A DNA stretch of 64,000 nucleotides from Tetrapyrgos nigripes (Eukaryota; Basidiomycota; Agaricomycetes; Agaricales; Campanellaceae): NCBI GenBank assembly GCA_013368315.1, contig JAACJM010000160.1, positions 124,001 to 188,000 of the forward strand. The letters run 5' to 3'. Position numbers and translations under genes: made by a program. Shown here in pieces: positions 48,766 to 61,477 of the stretch (the stretch's first letter is position 1; every line of letters starts with the position of its first letter). Under the pieces are notes generated by a model. The model did not search any database. It was not told where the DNA came from and saw only the letters and a list, made by a program, of their open reading frames with translations.

Positions 48766-49321
48766 CAAACCTAGGTACACTCTATCAGCCGTTGTCGATC
48801 CTTTCACTGATGCAGCCTTGGCGGATTCGCTGGTCATTGCTGAATACCTCGATAAGGCGTATCCTGATAAACCTTCACTTATGCCATCTAACACTAAGGC
48901 GTTGTTGCATTTGGCATTTGAACAAGTAGTCTTCTCCAATATCGATCCCATGTTTTCACAATTCATCCTCATCAAGCTTTGCGACGTGGTCAATCCAGCT
49001 AGCGAGGAATAATTCAGGAGGGGTAGAGTTTCACTCTTTGGGAAAAGTGTCGAGAATCTGGTTCCCAAAGGTAAAAGTGCCAAGGAAGAATGGAACAAAC
49101 TCGAAGCGGGTTTCACGAAGATTGCAGAGTGCATGAATAAAAATAATAAGTTTATTATGGGAGATACTGTCTCTTTTGCCGACTTTGTGATCGGTGGGTG
49201 GCTTATCATATCCAAAATTGCTTGGGGTGAAGATAGTAAGGAATGGAAGGATATCGCAGAATGGCATGACGGAAGATGAGGTAGATTGGTGAAGATTTTG
49301 GAGCCGTACTATGGAAAATAG
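48766..49321 (+). pseudogene. GST pseudogene (copy 6)
   Basis: Homology begins at GACAAACCTAGGTACACTCT, midway through the N-terminal domain. Exon 1 and the catalytic motif are missing. In-frame stops occur at 49010-49012 (after NPASEE) and 49277-49279 (EWHDGR-stop). The rest still reads like GST4/GST5 (FGKSVENLVPKG, MGDTVSFADFVIGGW). Confidence 0.9.
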
Positions 49322-49787
49322 CTCACCTGAATTTCTGAATGTACTGACGCTGTTTCCAATCGGCGAAACTCGTGTGTGATAGCTGAGTAGCGAGTATACG
49401 AGTTTGATATACGCCTCCAAGTTGATTGCTGAGCAGCCTCCTCTCTGTCAAGTGCTATATAGAACAAATTGTCAGCAACTTGAAAGGTGATTGCCAAAAG
49501 GAGGGGAGAAATGCGCTGAAGAATCAGCAGCCGTACTTTCCTTGCTAAGCAAGTATAGCGAGCGTTAAGCGTGATATAGTCTTCAATTGGTCTTTTGCTA
49601 AGCATAGTCAGCAATGAATTGGCAATGACTCAGGATGAACGCAGATCATACGTGACCAAACGAAAATGAACGAGGATGTCGGAACAGGTCGGAACGTGAC
49701 AGCAAGATACTTCCAGACAAGTAGGTCCTATAAGACTGAGAGGAATCAGAGACGAAAGCATACTCAGAAATCAGCACCAAAGCGATA
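49322..49787. other. Spacer between GST pseudogene and GST7
   Basis: Non-coding, homologous to 39308-39816. CCTATAAGAC near 49728 is the likely core promoter of GST7. Confidence 0.5.
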
Positions 49788-50588
49788 ATGGCAGACAAGA
49801 CAATCATCTTCTACGACTTCCCTTCCAAGAACGGTAGCTGGAACGCTTTCGCTCTCAGGATCAGGTACGAACACACAAGAATTAATGCCATAAATATTGC
49901 AACTTACTAACACTTCTCCACCAGACTTGCGCTGAATTACAAGGGTCTTCCTTTCGAAACCGTCTGGGTCGAATATCCCGATGTCGAAGCGACCTTGAAA
50001 GCTGCCGGCATTCCCCCAACAACCAAATGGCCCGACTCCGGCAAACCTAGGTACACTCTACCGGCCATCGTCGATCCTTCCACCGGTACAGCCTTGGCAG
50101 ATTCGCTGGCCATTGCTGAATACCTCGATAAGGCGTATCCTGATAAGCCTTTACTCATGCCATCCAACACCAGGGCGTTGCAGGTGGCATTTGAAGAGGC
50201 AGTCCCCTCCAGTATCGGCCCCTTGTTCCAGTTCATCCTCATCAAACTTTGCGACGTGGTCAATCCAGCTAGCGAGGAATACTTCCGGAGGACTAGAGCT
50301 TCACTCTTCGGGAAGAGTGTCGAGGATCTGGTTCCCAAAGGTGAAAGTGTCAAGGTGGAATGGAAGAAAGTCGAAGACGGGTTCGGGAAGATTGCGGGAT
50401 GGATGAAAGAGGATAAGTTCATCATGGGAGATACTGCGTCTTTTGCCGATTTTGTGATCGGCGCGTTCCTTATCATGTCCAAGATTGCTTGGGGTGAAGA
50501 TAGTCAGGAGTGGAAGGACATTGCGGGATGGCACGATGGAAGATGGAGTAAATTGGTGAAGAATTTGGAGCCGTACTATTCGAACTAG
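49788..50588 (+). CDS. Glutathione S-transferase, GSTFuA/LigE-like, copy 7
   Basis: Exons 49788-49864 and 49925-50588 give 246 residues. Short N-terminal loop (YDFPSKNGSWNAFALRIR) as in GST5; LPAIVDPSTG, ADS and SFADF are present. Substitutions relative to GST5 include VDV-type changes in the C-terminal helices (KVEWKKVEDGFGKIAGW) and ASFADFVIGAF replacing VSFADFVIGGW. It lies 430 bp upstream of the LRR gene, the same order as GST5 and the LRR fragment. Confidence 0.88.
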
Positions 50589-51018
50589 TTCATTTGAAGT
50601 CACGTAACGTACTTGCAGCGGACAAGAAATGATACTCATTGTCGACGATTGAAGCTTGAAGAATGCATTGCCAACTGGAGACTGTAGTGGGAGTGTGCGC
50701 GTTTGATGCCATGAGAAACTTTCTGTTTGACGCGTCGGGTAGCTCCCGACTTTCTTCACTACCACCACCTTCCTACTTCTGCAGCCGCCCTGTGAAGACT
50801 TTTACCTTATTACCCTTTATCTTCTCTGTCCTCGCCCAAGCTGAAACTCTTCTGAACGCTCTCCAGGTGCCCGACAGAACACCACACATCCGTCTCGTTT
50901 TTCGCAAGTTTTCAAATCGCATCTCCTCACTTTCGTCGCCATTGTCTCTTTGTTATCGTCAAGTTCTCGCTTTGCATTGCATCCTTAACTCGTACTCCTT
51001 AATCATTAATCATTAATC
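50589..51018. other. GST7 3' flank and LRR-gene promoter
   Basis: Duplicated at 40616-41077. A TTAATCAT repeat (TTAATCATTAATCATTAATC) directly precedes the start codon at 51019. Confidence 0.5.
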
Positions 51019-54000
51019 ATGGCTTATCAACGCACCCGCAACTTGAGCACCAGCTCCAGCGAAACCCTCGTTCCAACCATTGATCCCGAGAACCCTCTTT
51101 ACTGCCCTTCTGTCTCAGCTGCCTCATACCTTAATTCTATTCGTCATCAACTTGGCGTTCCTAATCTCGATATGGAAAACAGTCCCGACGCGAAAGTCTA
51201 CAGCATCAGCGGTCTCGCAAGTAACACTCCTAATCATATCATCAGACAAAGCCTCAAAAAGATCGTGGCCGATTCTGGGGTCCGTAAGCGTCGTTCTAAC
51301 GCGCATATACCCGCACCCCTGGCTAAGGAAAACAAGTTGAAGCTCAAACGCGCTATGAAGAAAGCTCAAGCACAAGGAAAGGAATTGTCGTCGTTTGCTC
51401 GGTCGCTTGGACAGGTACTTTTACAGGCCGAGAAGGAGAGAGAGAAGCAGAAGCTATCGATGATTGCGGTGCAGAAAAAGCAGGAGATGGATGTGGTTGA
51501 GAAAGGGAAGGAGGCGCAGCAGCAGGAGCATCCCCCGGCCCAGGTTCAGGCTCAAGACAATAAGAAGAAGACACAGACCAAGAAGAAACAGAAGACGACT
51601 AAGCCCAGTCATTTTGAGGTCGACACGGGTGATTGCGTCGACTTTGGCACTCCTCAAGTTTTATGGGGTCCTAGTACCGCGAAAAACTCGAAGAACCACA
51701 GTCCACGCGCGACGACGAAGGTCAGGTCAAGGCCGATACGGAAGACCAGGAAGGATAAGGCGGCCACCGCAGCTTCTATTGCCAGTACCGGGACGGGTGT
51801 CCCTGCCCAGTCCGCTATCTTCCACCCGCCCCATCCAGACATCAATTTTGACTTTACATTTCTAATGGCCGACACATCACCCATCCGTCTCCCGCCTTTG
51901 CCTCCCATTCCTACCTCATCAGCTGCCTCGCGAAAATTCTTTGGGATTTCCATGCCTTCGCCAGAGATTGCTGTCTCGCCTATTCTTCCCATACCGGGCA
52001 CTTGGACTGATATGCCTGTTGTGGAGGAGGAAGTCGCTCCAGTGCCTCTCTTTCTGCCCTCTTCGATTGCATTTAGAGCTCGTGCTGGCCGCGAACTGCG
52101 TTTTTCGTCGAGGTTCTCGATTTCGTCGGTTCTGGAGGTTGGAGACGACGAAGACATTATCTCGCCAATTGCTCGGGTTCAGGCTCAAGCGAAAGGCAAA
52201 GCGAAGAAAGGTGTCGATGGTGGTCTTATTGAGTCGATGGACAAGAAGAAGAAGCAGAAGAGCAAGACTGGAGCTGGAACTGGAGACGAGGGAGACAGGA
52301 AGCGTCGCTTGGAAGAAGCGTTCCCGCAGCTTTTGCGTGGTCGTGGTGCGTTTAGGAGGTCGTTCCTTGGTGTGGAGGATGGGAAGGAGAGAAAGAAGAG
52401 GAAGTCTGGGGACGTGGACGTTGCAATGGCTGACGCTGATGCAGACGGCTCTGGCTACGCTGATGCCGATAGAGCCACTGCCATGCTCATGGGTGTGGTT
52501 CCTGGTGATCCAGGGAAGGAAGGTGAAGTCGAGGAAGACGACACGCTGATCAGTGAGCTTGTTGAGCTTCGTCAGGAGAACGAGACAGGGCCATTGGGTG
52601 TAGTGGAGAATTGGAGAGAGGTAGAGGCGAAGAGGAAGAAGAAGACAGGGTTTCCGCCTAGGAGTTTTCCAGCTTTTGCCGGGTACGTGTATTCGCCTTT
52701 GTCCAGGGGTACTGCGTCCCAGGGAGTGGCGATGGTTGCAAGAGGGGACGATGGAGATGAGGATAGTTCAGAGAACAGGATTAGAGAGTTAGAAGGTATA
52801 CTTGGGTTTTTGGGCTTTATTTTCAACTTTGGCTGACTACTATCTACTTTTTACAGACACGCTCTACGGCTCACCCATCGGTACCGAGACACCCAGGGGC
52901 TTCGGGACTCTCGCCAAGCGTCTCGACGAGATGATACCCGGTATCAAGCTCGGTGAGCGTCTGACTGGACTAGCAACGCCCAGCGAAAGCAGTTACCGCC
53001 ATATGCAACACTTTCTCGCTGGCGTCTCGATGCCAAAGCACGGTGGTACTAGTAGAGCAGAACGAACGCATCAAGGAGTCGTGGATTTTCTTGGTGGAGA
53101 GGGGTTGCTGAATGAGAGAATTTTGGAGGTGTTTAGAAGTTCGGAGGTAAGAAAGGTCGTGTTAGGGTCATCGGTTGCGGATGAGGGTGGGTTGAATATG
53201 GGTGGAAGGGGGGTGTTTGATGGTGAGTGTTTTTTCTTCAGTGTTTTTATATTTTGGTTGGAGTTTGGTACTGACGATGTGCGTCTAGTGCTCAACAAGC
53301 CGAACAGCTTTTTGTTCTTGACTGAAATCGACTTTGGAGGTACCAAGATTGAAGATGTGGACTTGGTCAAGGTTGGAAGATTACCTCGTCTCGCGATTGT
53401 TGGGCTTGATAACACAGGTATTGGGAACGAGGGGTGAGTATTACGTGTGCTCTGTGCCCTGTTCGTTCATTCAGTCATTCAGACGTCGAAATTGATATAC
53501 ATAGTGTTTTCCACCTCGTCCCGCTCAAACAAACTCTACTCCAACTCTCCGTTGCTATGAACCCCAATGTAGACGATGAAGGCGTTCCGGCACTCATCAT
53601 GTTGTACAAGTTGAGAAAGTTGTGCATAGTGGATACAGGCATTGGGATGGATGGGTTGAGGAAGATGGCTAGGGTGATTAATGAGGAGATGAGAGCTATG
53701 GATGTTGAGATTCCGATAAAGTGTGAGGAGTATATTGAGTGTGAGTTGATTAGTGTCAGTACTTGACTACAATGTGTACTGACGCATCCTCTCTCTCTCT
53801 TTACAGCCATACCCAGGCAATATCTCCTCCAGCCTCAACCACCTCTTATAGCGATCCCAACGTTGTGTAGCAGGCTTTCTGCTGGAGCGTTGAAGAGGAA
53901 TTTGGAAGCTCATAGAGAGGTGAATAGGGATATTTTGGCTGGTGGGACGAAGGAGGAGATGAAAGATAGGTTAGAGAGGATTTTGAAGAGGAGAGAGGTT

Positions 54001-54066
54001 GATATCGTTGTTTGGGGGATGATTTTCGGTCATGGTGACACTGGCCATGGCCGGTCGATGCAGTGA
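51019..54066 (+). CDS. LRR-like protein of unknown function with long basic N-terminus
   Basis: Exons 51019-52795, 52857-53222, 53289-53433, 53505-53740 and 53807-54066 give 927 residues, all in frame. Residues ~1-590 are low-complexity and highly basic (runs such as KKKTQTKKKQKTTK), with short hydrophobic Pro-rich pieces; a nuclear location is possible. After KRLDEMIPGI the C-terminal third contains leucine-rich-repeat-like units (LTEIDFGGTKIEDVDL, LAIVGLDNTGIGNEG, LRKLCIVDTGIGMDG) and ends with a Glu/Lys/Arg helical segment. No catalytic motif. The first ~175 bp are duplicated at 41078. Confidence 0.82.
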
Positions 54067-54779
54067 ACTTGATGTGTGATTCGCTTTTTCGAAAATGTTT
54101 TCCTAGTGTATGTTCTCCGTAATTGTTGTCTCGTTCGTCGTTGTCTATACTGTATCATTTCGACCGAAAGTTCAGTAACGCATAACAGGGGGGTCTGAAC
54201 TGAGGTTTGTTGGTTTGCGTGATGCACTTTTTGCGACCAAAGTGCTTTGAGAGTGTAGCAGTTCCAGATAATCATAATATTACTGGATGACTTATTGAAC
54301 CACTTGGTACACTACTAGATGTTACCTCTTCCGATTCGAACGTCCCAGATTGACCATTTTCAGAGAGTTTTGTGTCAGCACGTAAATACCTCATGTGTCA
54401 CTCATCATTAAAGCACAAAAAAAATTCAAAGAGTTCCTATGCATATCCTCAACATATTCCGAAGTGCTCCGAGGATCATTGTCTCCTGTTCAGTCAACAT
54501 GAGTCGAGGCAACGAGGAGAATGGTGCGTTAAGCGCCCAGTAGAAGCGTGTGAAAGTCTCTCGAAGGGTTAGAGTTTTATTCTGTGGTGGACTGGGACCG
54601 ACAAAATTTCAGCATAGCTGAAGGCGTTATCAGCATAGTAGAAGCTAATCCAACGCTACCGAATGAGCGCATGGGACTGGGTGCAATGTGTTGGTGTTCA
54701 ATTCGACGCAAATTCGACATAAAGTCGACATTTATTTGCCGGTCCGTCGATTTGAACTCCGACGACGCCATCAGCAAAC

Positions 54780-54920
54780 TCGCAATTGTATGGAAGGTAT
54801 GGAAAGTATGGAGGGTATGGGACCCATACATTTTCATACACATTTCACTGAAATCTCTTCAAAATGCTCCATACACATTTTGTATGGATGTATGGGCGAG
54901 TATGAGCGTATGGACAGGGT
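54780..54920. repeat. GTATGG/CCATAC-rich segment 1
   Basis: Many GTATGG or CCATAC units in both orientations, including the palindromic GTATGGGACCCATAC at about 54816. Similar to 55995-56145. Confidence 0.55.
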
Positions 54921-55314
54921 GAGTTAATAATGTGTTGACCAGATGTTTTGGCAAACACTTGCCTTCAAAGCACGTAGCGGTACTGCTGCAACTAGTATGC
55001 TTGTTGTTGTTGTTACTACTAGTACAAGTTATCGCCATCGCTGTTCAAGTTGGAGGTCAGTCACGACGCATGATTCAGTAAGTGAATACTCTAGTGTAGG
55101 GATTAGGAAGTACATAGACATCAATATCTTAATTGTATTAGCTGGCCAAAAGAGTTGCATTTCCTGACACAACGTTCATCGACGATGAGCGCTGGAGCGC
55201 CTTGCAGCGCCCGCAGTTGGCGGGTGAAGCGAGTGCCAAGAGGCGACGTGTCGCGGTCACGAGACAAATTTCAGTCGGAGCTGGAAATTTTTTCTTGATC
55301 AAACTGGCGCGGAA

Positions 55315-55767
55315 ATGCTGTGTTCTCGTGCCCTTTCTTTCCTCAACAACATCGCTACTCAGCGTTCCGTTTCCTTTCGATCTCTATTCCCTCCGCTATA
55401 CTGCACGTTCTGGGGCTGCGTCAAGTCTCTTCGTCAATCATTGTTTATCTTCAAGTGAAGTATGGAATGGAATGATCGAGGTTATCTGCCGGTGTCCGTC
55501 TTTATGGTGAGTCGTCAAATCTCAATTTGTCTTCATGTTTAGCTGACGTGCTATGTGTTCTTGCAGTATTTCATCTCTTCATAGCCCAGGTGTGTCATCA
55601 TCCTCATCTCTGTCCAATTTATGACTGACGCTGTCCCCTCTCAAGCTCTACGTTCTCATCTCGGATTCTATTGTTGTATCTAGGTTCGTATTTTTTCGCT
55701 TTCGTGTTGTTCGCTACTAAAACATGTTCTTCCCTTAGCCTTTCGTCTATAGGAGCTGCATGATTGT
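55315..55767 (+). other. Possible small spliced gene or ncRNA
   Basis: An ATG at 55315 opens MLCSRALSFLNNIATQRSVS, an Arg/Ser-rich mitochondrial-presequence-like start, stopped after 47 codons. Downstream, three or four well-formed GT-AG introns can join pieces reading VFHLFIAQ, LYVLISDSIVVS and SLSSIGAA-stop, a hydrophobic segment. The frames between the start and these exons do not join cleanly. Family unknown. Confidence 0.2.
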
Positions 55768-55994
55768 GATTGGATGTCGGATTGTAGGAAGGTTGTGAGC
55801 GCTGAGCGGTAGGCTTGACAGTGGGTTAGTCAGTGGCTTGGTGTTTTAGAGGCATTTGGTTGATACTGTAATATGTACATAGATGTTATGTAGTCTACCT
55901 CTGAATATATCTTTTAATCCCTCCTTCACTTTAGTATTGAGTCAGCGACAACAATGGCAATGCCGACAATGAAGGAACAGCAGTGGTGCATAGA

Positions 55995-56145
55995 TCAGGT
56001 ATGTATAGATGTGGGTATGGATGTGTATAGAATACCCTCATACCAGTCCCATACGCATGTATGGGATTTATGTACCCCCCCCTCTGCTCCATACACGTAT
56101 AATTTGGTATGGGATGTATGGTCCCATACATCCCATACCCGTTGA
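55995..56145. repeat. GTATGG/CCATAC-rich segment 2
   Basis: Dense inverted and direct GTATGG units, including GGTATGGGATGTATGG, then TCCCATACATCCCATACC, capable of a long hairpin. Confidence 0.6.
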
Positions 56146-59100
56146 GAATTTGCTGATGGCGTCATCCCGATCGTCTAATGAGTGAGATTACACCGTTCTG
56201 AGTTCAGCAACGGCGTGGACTGGGGAAGCGTGTCAGTTGGTGAAGGTGAGAGGTTATTGTACTGCCGGTGTGTATGTCGCTTCCTTCTCTGCTTTACTCC
56301 CTCACGCATATCTTTTCTTCAGATCCATGCGTTAGGATTTGGCACAGCACCGTGCGTTCGCTGCCAGGGATGTAGTCCGTCAAAACCTCAACACACCTCA
56401 ATAGTTTGATACACGCTCATCGGCTGTGGTCTATGAGACATGTTTCCTTTTGTTCTTCACGCTCCCGATGCTGATTGGACTGTTCTTGCTGCGATAGATT
56501 TCGTTTCGTTTCGCTGTTGCTCGGGTCGTTTGGATTGAAGGAGAGGTTCTTAGCGAATGAGAAGTCGGCCGGGCAGTATAGGTACATAGGAAGGTCGTAG
56601 TCACTGTCCCTGTAGTTAGTTGCACCTCATGTTTAGATAGTTCTTGGCCAATACATATACTTTCTGCATTTTTAACGAATCCTGAGTGGTCGTACGTACA
56701 GTATCCTGCATCCAAATCTGCATGATTGCGCATTACCTGGTATAAACGACGGTCTAATCCGACTAGAGTGCAGGTAGGTATGTGCATAATCCATGTATAA
56801 TTGAGTATGTCGACGATGCACTCGTGGGTTGTAACACACCATACCCGAAATTTGTATGTCCGGGTATAATTCGCGTGAGACTCCAAGTCTCCTGGGGGAG
56901 GCGTCTTGCCTATCCTCCTCGGGGTCTCGTTCGACAACGTAGATCCGACTTAATACCCATTAAAATCCCGTTGTTAGGGACCCAGTCGTCCGGCGTTTTC
57001 CGAATTTTATACATGTCATTAGTAAATTACAGCGCTTTCGGAAAACCTTGTCTTCCGCAGTTTTCTCGAAGCCAAAAGCCGATGTCTCGCCTAAGTAGGC
57101 ATTCACGTGCTGCAGTACTGTACATAGGAACTTGATACAATCTATGTACGGTTCTAAGAGGGTATTCTGAATCTGTGTACTCCGATACTTTCTTTCCATG
57201 GTCTTTCAGCACATCAGCGAAGACATGAAAGTAAGGGCACTATGGCTCCTTGAAGAAGGATGCCTATCTTCTCGGTAGATTTTGCTACTTGTACTACTGT
57301 AACTATTTCCTCGACCATTGCCCCCGCAGTTCTCCCTGGTTCTTCCTCTTTTCCCTTTGGTTGGACCCTCCTGATAGAAATCTATGTAAGGTACTAAGCA
57401 TGTCGACGCCTGCGGCGCCTACATACTTAGGCGAGATATCGCTTACTTGGGTGAATTACAATGCAGGATGTCAGCCTTTAAGCACTGACGGAATCCCGCT
57501 TCACTTGATTGACCAAACCCAAAACAGAGTACTGATCAAGCCCTCCGAGGAGGAGTCTGTTCGGCAGCGCTAGGACGTCCTCAGCGTCAGGACGGATTTT
57601 GTTCTAGCCATCAATGTAGCCTTATATAGTAGGGACCTTCAAAGTTGGACGGTAGAAGTTAGCGCCCGTATTTCGTTTTCAGTTTTTTGCTTACCAATGT
57701 CACGCCCGGTCTGTGGTCCAAGTAGTCATTATTAGAGAAAGAAATACGAGCAAGGCACATCTATAACATCATCTTTCACCATTTATTCCAGCTTTTCAGA
57801 ACCCACATTTTTAGCACCTTCCACGCAATAGATTAGAGCAGAAAAAATGATAGCACACGTTAGGGGCATCGACACTCCAGTTGAGTTAGGTTCAAACTGG
57901 GTGTCAAGTGCGCGCACATCACACTTCACATTGCACAGCCGTTCCTCGGTTAGATCGGCTTACGGTAAGCTTCGGCGTTAATATCCTGTTTTGGCAAGAG
58001 GGTCCAAACCACTGATCGGGAGTCTCCATCACGGCATGCACGTTCCGACGGCAATGTGCTCAAGCTGCAAACATCTTGCCCAAAGCAAGGCCTCTCAAAG
58101 TCCTCTATTCACCCTCATTGACAGGCACAAATGTGTTTAGCAGTTCTGAGTTTATCAGAGCTTCGTTTCACTATCTCTGACTTGATCTGAGCTCCATCAA
58201 CATATAGAGACCCATGTAACATTGTAGCTTTAGCCTCTGAGTAGTCATTTTATACCTATGAAACCGAGCTCGGCTTTCTTGATGTGAGAACTGCTTACGA
58301 GAGAAACCAGAAATCCTATCTAACTAATGATCTACTCAAATCAGTTTTATTTCATGATCTTTCTGTACTACCTGGCCATACTTATGGATTGTGGCTGAAG
58401 TGTACTCAATATACATATCAATCCTGCAGACCTGCTTGAGTGCCTGCATTAGAACCTTGCTCTGATAACTTGACTCTATCTTTTAGCAATACCTCTAGTA
58501 TAGTTCTGACAAGATGGTATGGTAGATACTCAATAGTACAGTGCTGTTCATCATACTTGCTACAGAGTGCGCAATCAGAAAATGTAACCACATTGCGGAA
58601 AGAAAACCAGCTTATGCTATTATTACTCCTGTTTAAAGTCGCTTTTAGAAGGCAGACTGACGCCGACCTTGTAAATTGCCTTGAAAGATTAGGAAGTCGT
58701 GAGAAACATGGCTTCCTTACCACGCGATGAGGAAGCCATGACCCCCTATTCACACTTATTATATGAACTCCTGACTCACCCCAGCAATAATTTATTTTAT
58801 TCCTCAATTTCTGACTTGCAAGCATGTAGCTAAAGATTTTATATCTCTAAAAGGCTCGTATATATGCAAAATCAGTGAAAAGATCACTTCATGATCACTG
58901 CAGAAGCTGTCTCAGACATTCAAGACAGGCCCTTCAAAATATGGAGATTAGATGTAATAGCACTGTAGAAACATAGAGCAGAATGAAATTAAGGACTATT
59001 GGAATGCATATCCTAACAATCCACAGTTAGCCAGGATCAAATTTGTCTTGTTTTAAAGTACTTTTACAAAGGTCTAATCATTGTCGTGAGTACTTACTTG

Positions 59101-60158
59101 ATTTCTCCTCCTCCTCATTATTCAATGCTCCATCTGTAGGACCTCATTGCTGTCCATTGATTGCCTCCGCAGCATTGAATGTTGATGCCTCAGGGCTACA
59201 CACCTGTCATGCCTCCAAGGCTTCACCACACATCTCAGGACTCAAACATCCTCACATCTGTATCAATCTCCTCTATTACATATGTTTCTCCAATTCTTAC
59301 TTCCTCATTTCTGAACGAGTTTCGTTATTTATTTCATTTTACCTAGTAGTACTTAATCTGACCCAAGAGACTCGCATCTACTATTCTTCCCCATCTCATA
59401 TTTGATCCACAAGTCTTCATAGTAACATCAGAGTAGTTTTGAGTTACCCTCCCTCCTCTCCCATTTTCTACTAGTGCTTCTCGAATCTTGTTTGTCAATA
59501 TACCCAGGGAAGTTGCTGTTTCAGGACTTCCCATGATTCGCCTATTCTTACTATTACAAGAAATTCCCTCGGACGATAAGCAAGATGATTAGATTAGGTA
59601 TGTAAGCAGGTAGCCCTGCTCAACCTTGAAGATAGAAGGGAAATTAAAGACGAGTAAATGTACATTGAAGACGCTGAAGACAGCCAAAGTGGCGCTGCGT
59701 CAAAATAGCAGCCGAGAATGAGCCGCCGATACGCCGTTCCAGCCGCTTCCGAGCGGCATCTGACACTGCCGAGATTACGATCAAACCCGGCTGAGCAATT
59801 AGAATTCCACTTGATTGTGGAAAGTGTGAAATACGTCCTCGTTCTGTGTAAACTGTTGAGCTGTAAACTGCTGAGTGGATAAGCGACTTGTGGAAGGTCC
59901 ATGGCGACAATGTGGAACGTGAGTAGCGGAGATGTGGAATGTGGAATGTGCGTTGTATTGAGTAACATATGAATTGTAATAGAGTTCTGTGGTCAAATTT
60001 GATATTTCCATGGCAAGTGTACCCGTTTTGTAGAAAATTAGACCTAATTCTAAGACTGGAAAGTTCAAAAAGGTCTCAAATGTGGAAACTGAGCCACTGA
60101 AGTACGAATAATTTGCCAAAACTACTCTCATACACATCAGAACACTCATACGCTGACG

Positions 60159-60187
60159 GCGCAGATCGCGCAGATCGCGCAGATCAC
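60159..60187. repeat. Short tandem repeat (GCGCAGATC) x3
   Basis: Three consecutive 9-bp units seen directly. Confidence 0.85.
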
Positions 60188-60540
60188 TCACAAAATCCCA
60201 AATTATCTCCTTCAACCGACCTCCAAGCCAGTGTTAAAGGCTCGTAACAGTGCGCGCAGCCCCTGAAAATAAAACATCTTAAGTGTAGTTGAGAGTAATA
60301 TGTCGGTGCGGGCCACTGTATACAGCGGCAGGTACGAGTCCTCATCCCATTGCACAAAATGCAATAGACTCTGAGGAGGTAGAGGTAGATGTGGGTCATG
60401 GACTGGGCACTGGTTCTTTGCTCAACGAAAGTTGACAGAGAATTTGCGGAGAAGCTTGGTACCGAGTCTGCTGAGCTGACGGAGGAGGGTATATTTTCCC
60501 GGGATACAAAAAATGCGGCCATTTGAGCTCACAGGGAAGC

Positions 60541-60577
60541 CGAGGGGAAGACGAGGGGAAGACGAGGGGAAGACGAG
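60541..60577. repeat. Short tandem repeat (CGAGGGGAAGA) x3
   Basis: Three 11-12-bp units seen directly. Confidence 0.85.
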
Positions 60578-61477
60578 ACAGCAGGGAAAGCGACGCGAGC
60601 TCTGGTTGATCAACAAGATTTTTCAAACTCGCTTAAGAAAACCGGTATAGAGATTTGCACAACCTATACGATACATCTATACTCTCTAAAAACCATTAAT
60701 TTACTGATGTAGATCTGCGGTTATAGTCGGGTTCCGTCAATACTACTCGAGGATTGGAATTTTAGTATTAAACAGATCTACTGATTGACGGTAAGATGGC
60801 GGGTGTAGATTGTCAAATCTGAGGTGGGTTCGTTAGCGGAAACCATATTTGCAATTACAATCGCTCTTATAGCACTTTCTCACTGGTAAGTCAAATAATT
60901 AATACAGCATTTTAGGTCGATCTGGCCCTGACTCATGGTCATGTAAGTTTGAACTGCACCAGCGTAGGAAGGCAGACATTTTCATTTGGAGTGCCTCAAG
61001 GGAGGTTGTGAAAACTACGACATCATCTGCTTGCTCGACATGGGAAATGATCTGATATTGTGTAGGTGGATGTCATCAGGATGTGAAGGAATGTGAAGGA
61101 AGGCGAAGTATAGGTTCCAGAGTATTGGAGAAGCGGTATCACCTGCCAGTGTTAGCACCCCCGTCACGCAAAATGACGGTCGATTATAATCACTGTAAAG
61201 ATCCCAGCCCAGTTCTATCCGCATTGGATCTGGGTTCTAACTGGATTTTAGTGATTCTAACATCAGTATTTTGACAAATATTTGGCGGACTGGTTCCGCT
61301 GCTTCGACTGGTACAGCCAAAAATGCCTGATTACATCTCGGCCCCCTCGTACCTTCACCAATATTCCTAGTAGGTAGATTATCTTACATAGAAATGAAGT
61401 TATTTTAACATAAGACAGAGGGACAGAAGCTAGCAGAGGTTGTGCGCGTTGCCATTTAAGATTTTTACTGGTGGGAG

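Larger units (their letters stand above)
48766..51266 (+). repeat. Segmental duplication C, copy 2 (GST pseudogene, GST7, start of intact LRR gene)
   Basis: Collinear with 38759-41252. The LRR gene continues intact here, so this location is the probable source for the LRR part. Confidence 0.8.

Noticed and set aside
54780..56145. CRISPR array
   Set aside because: GTATGG units are irregular in spacing and orientation, and the genome is eukaryotic.
56431..56937. 168-codon minus-strand open frame
   Set aside because: Composition and lack of motifs look random; no splice signals bring in a start or domain.
58418..58825. Transposase or reverse-transcriptase fragment
   Set aside because: The frame is open for 135 codons and contains CALCSKYDEQHC, but no catalytic motif of any transposon class could be seen.
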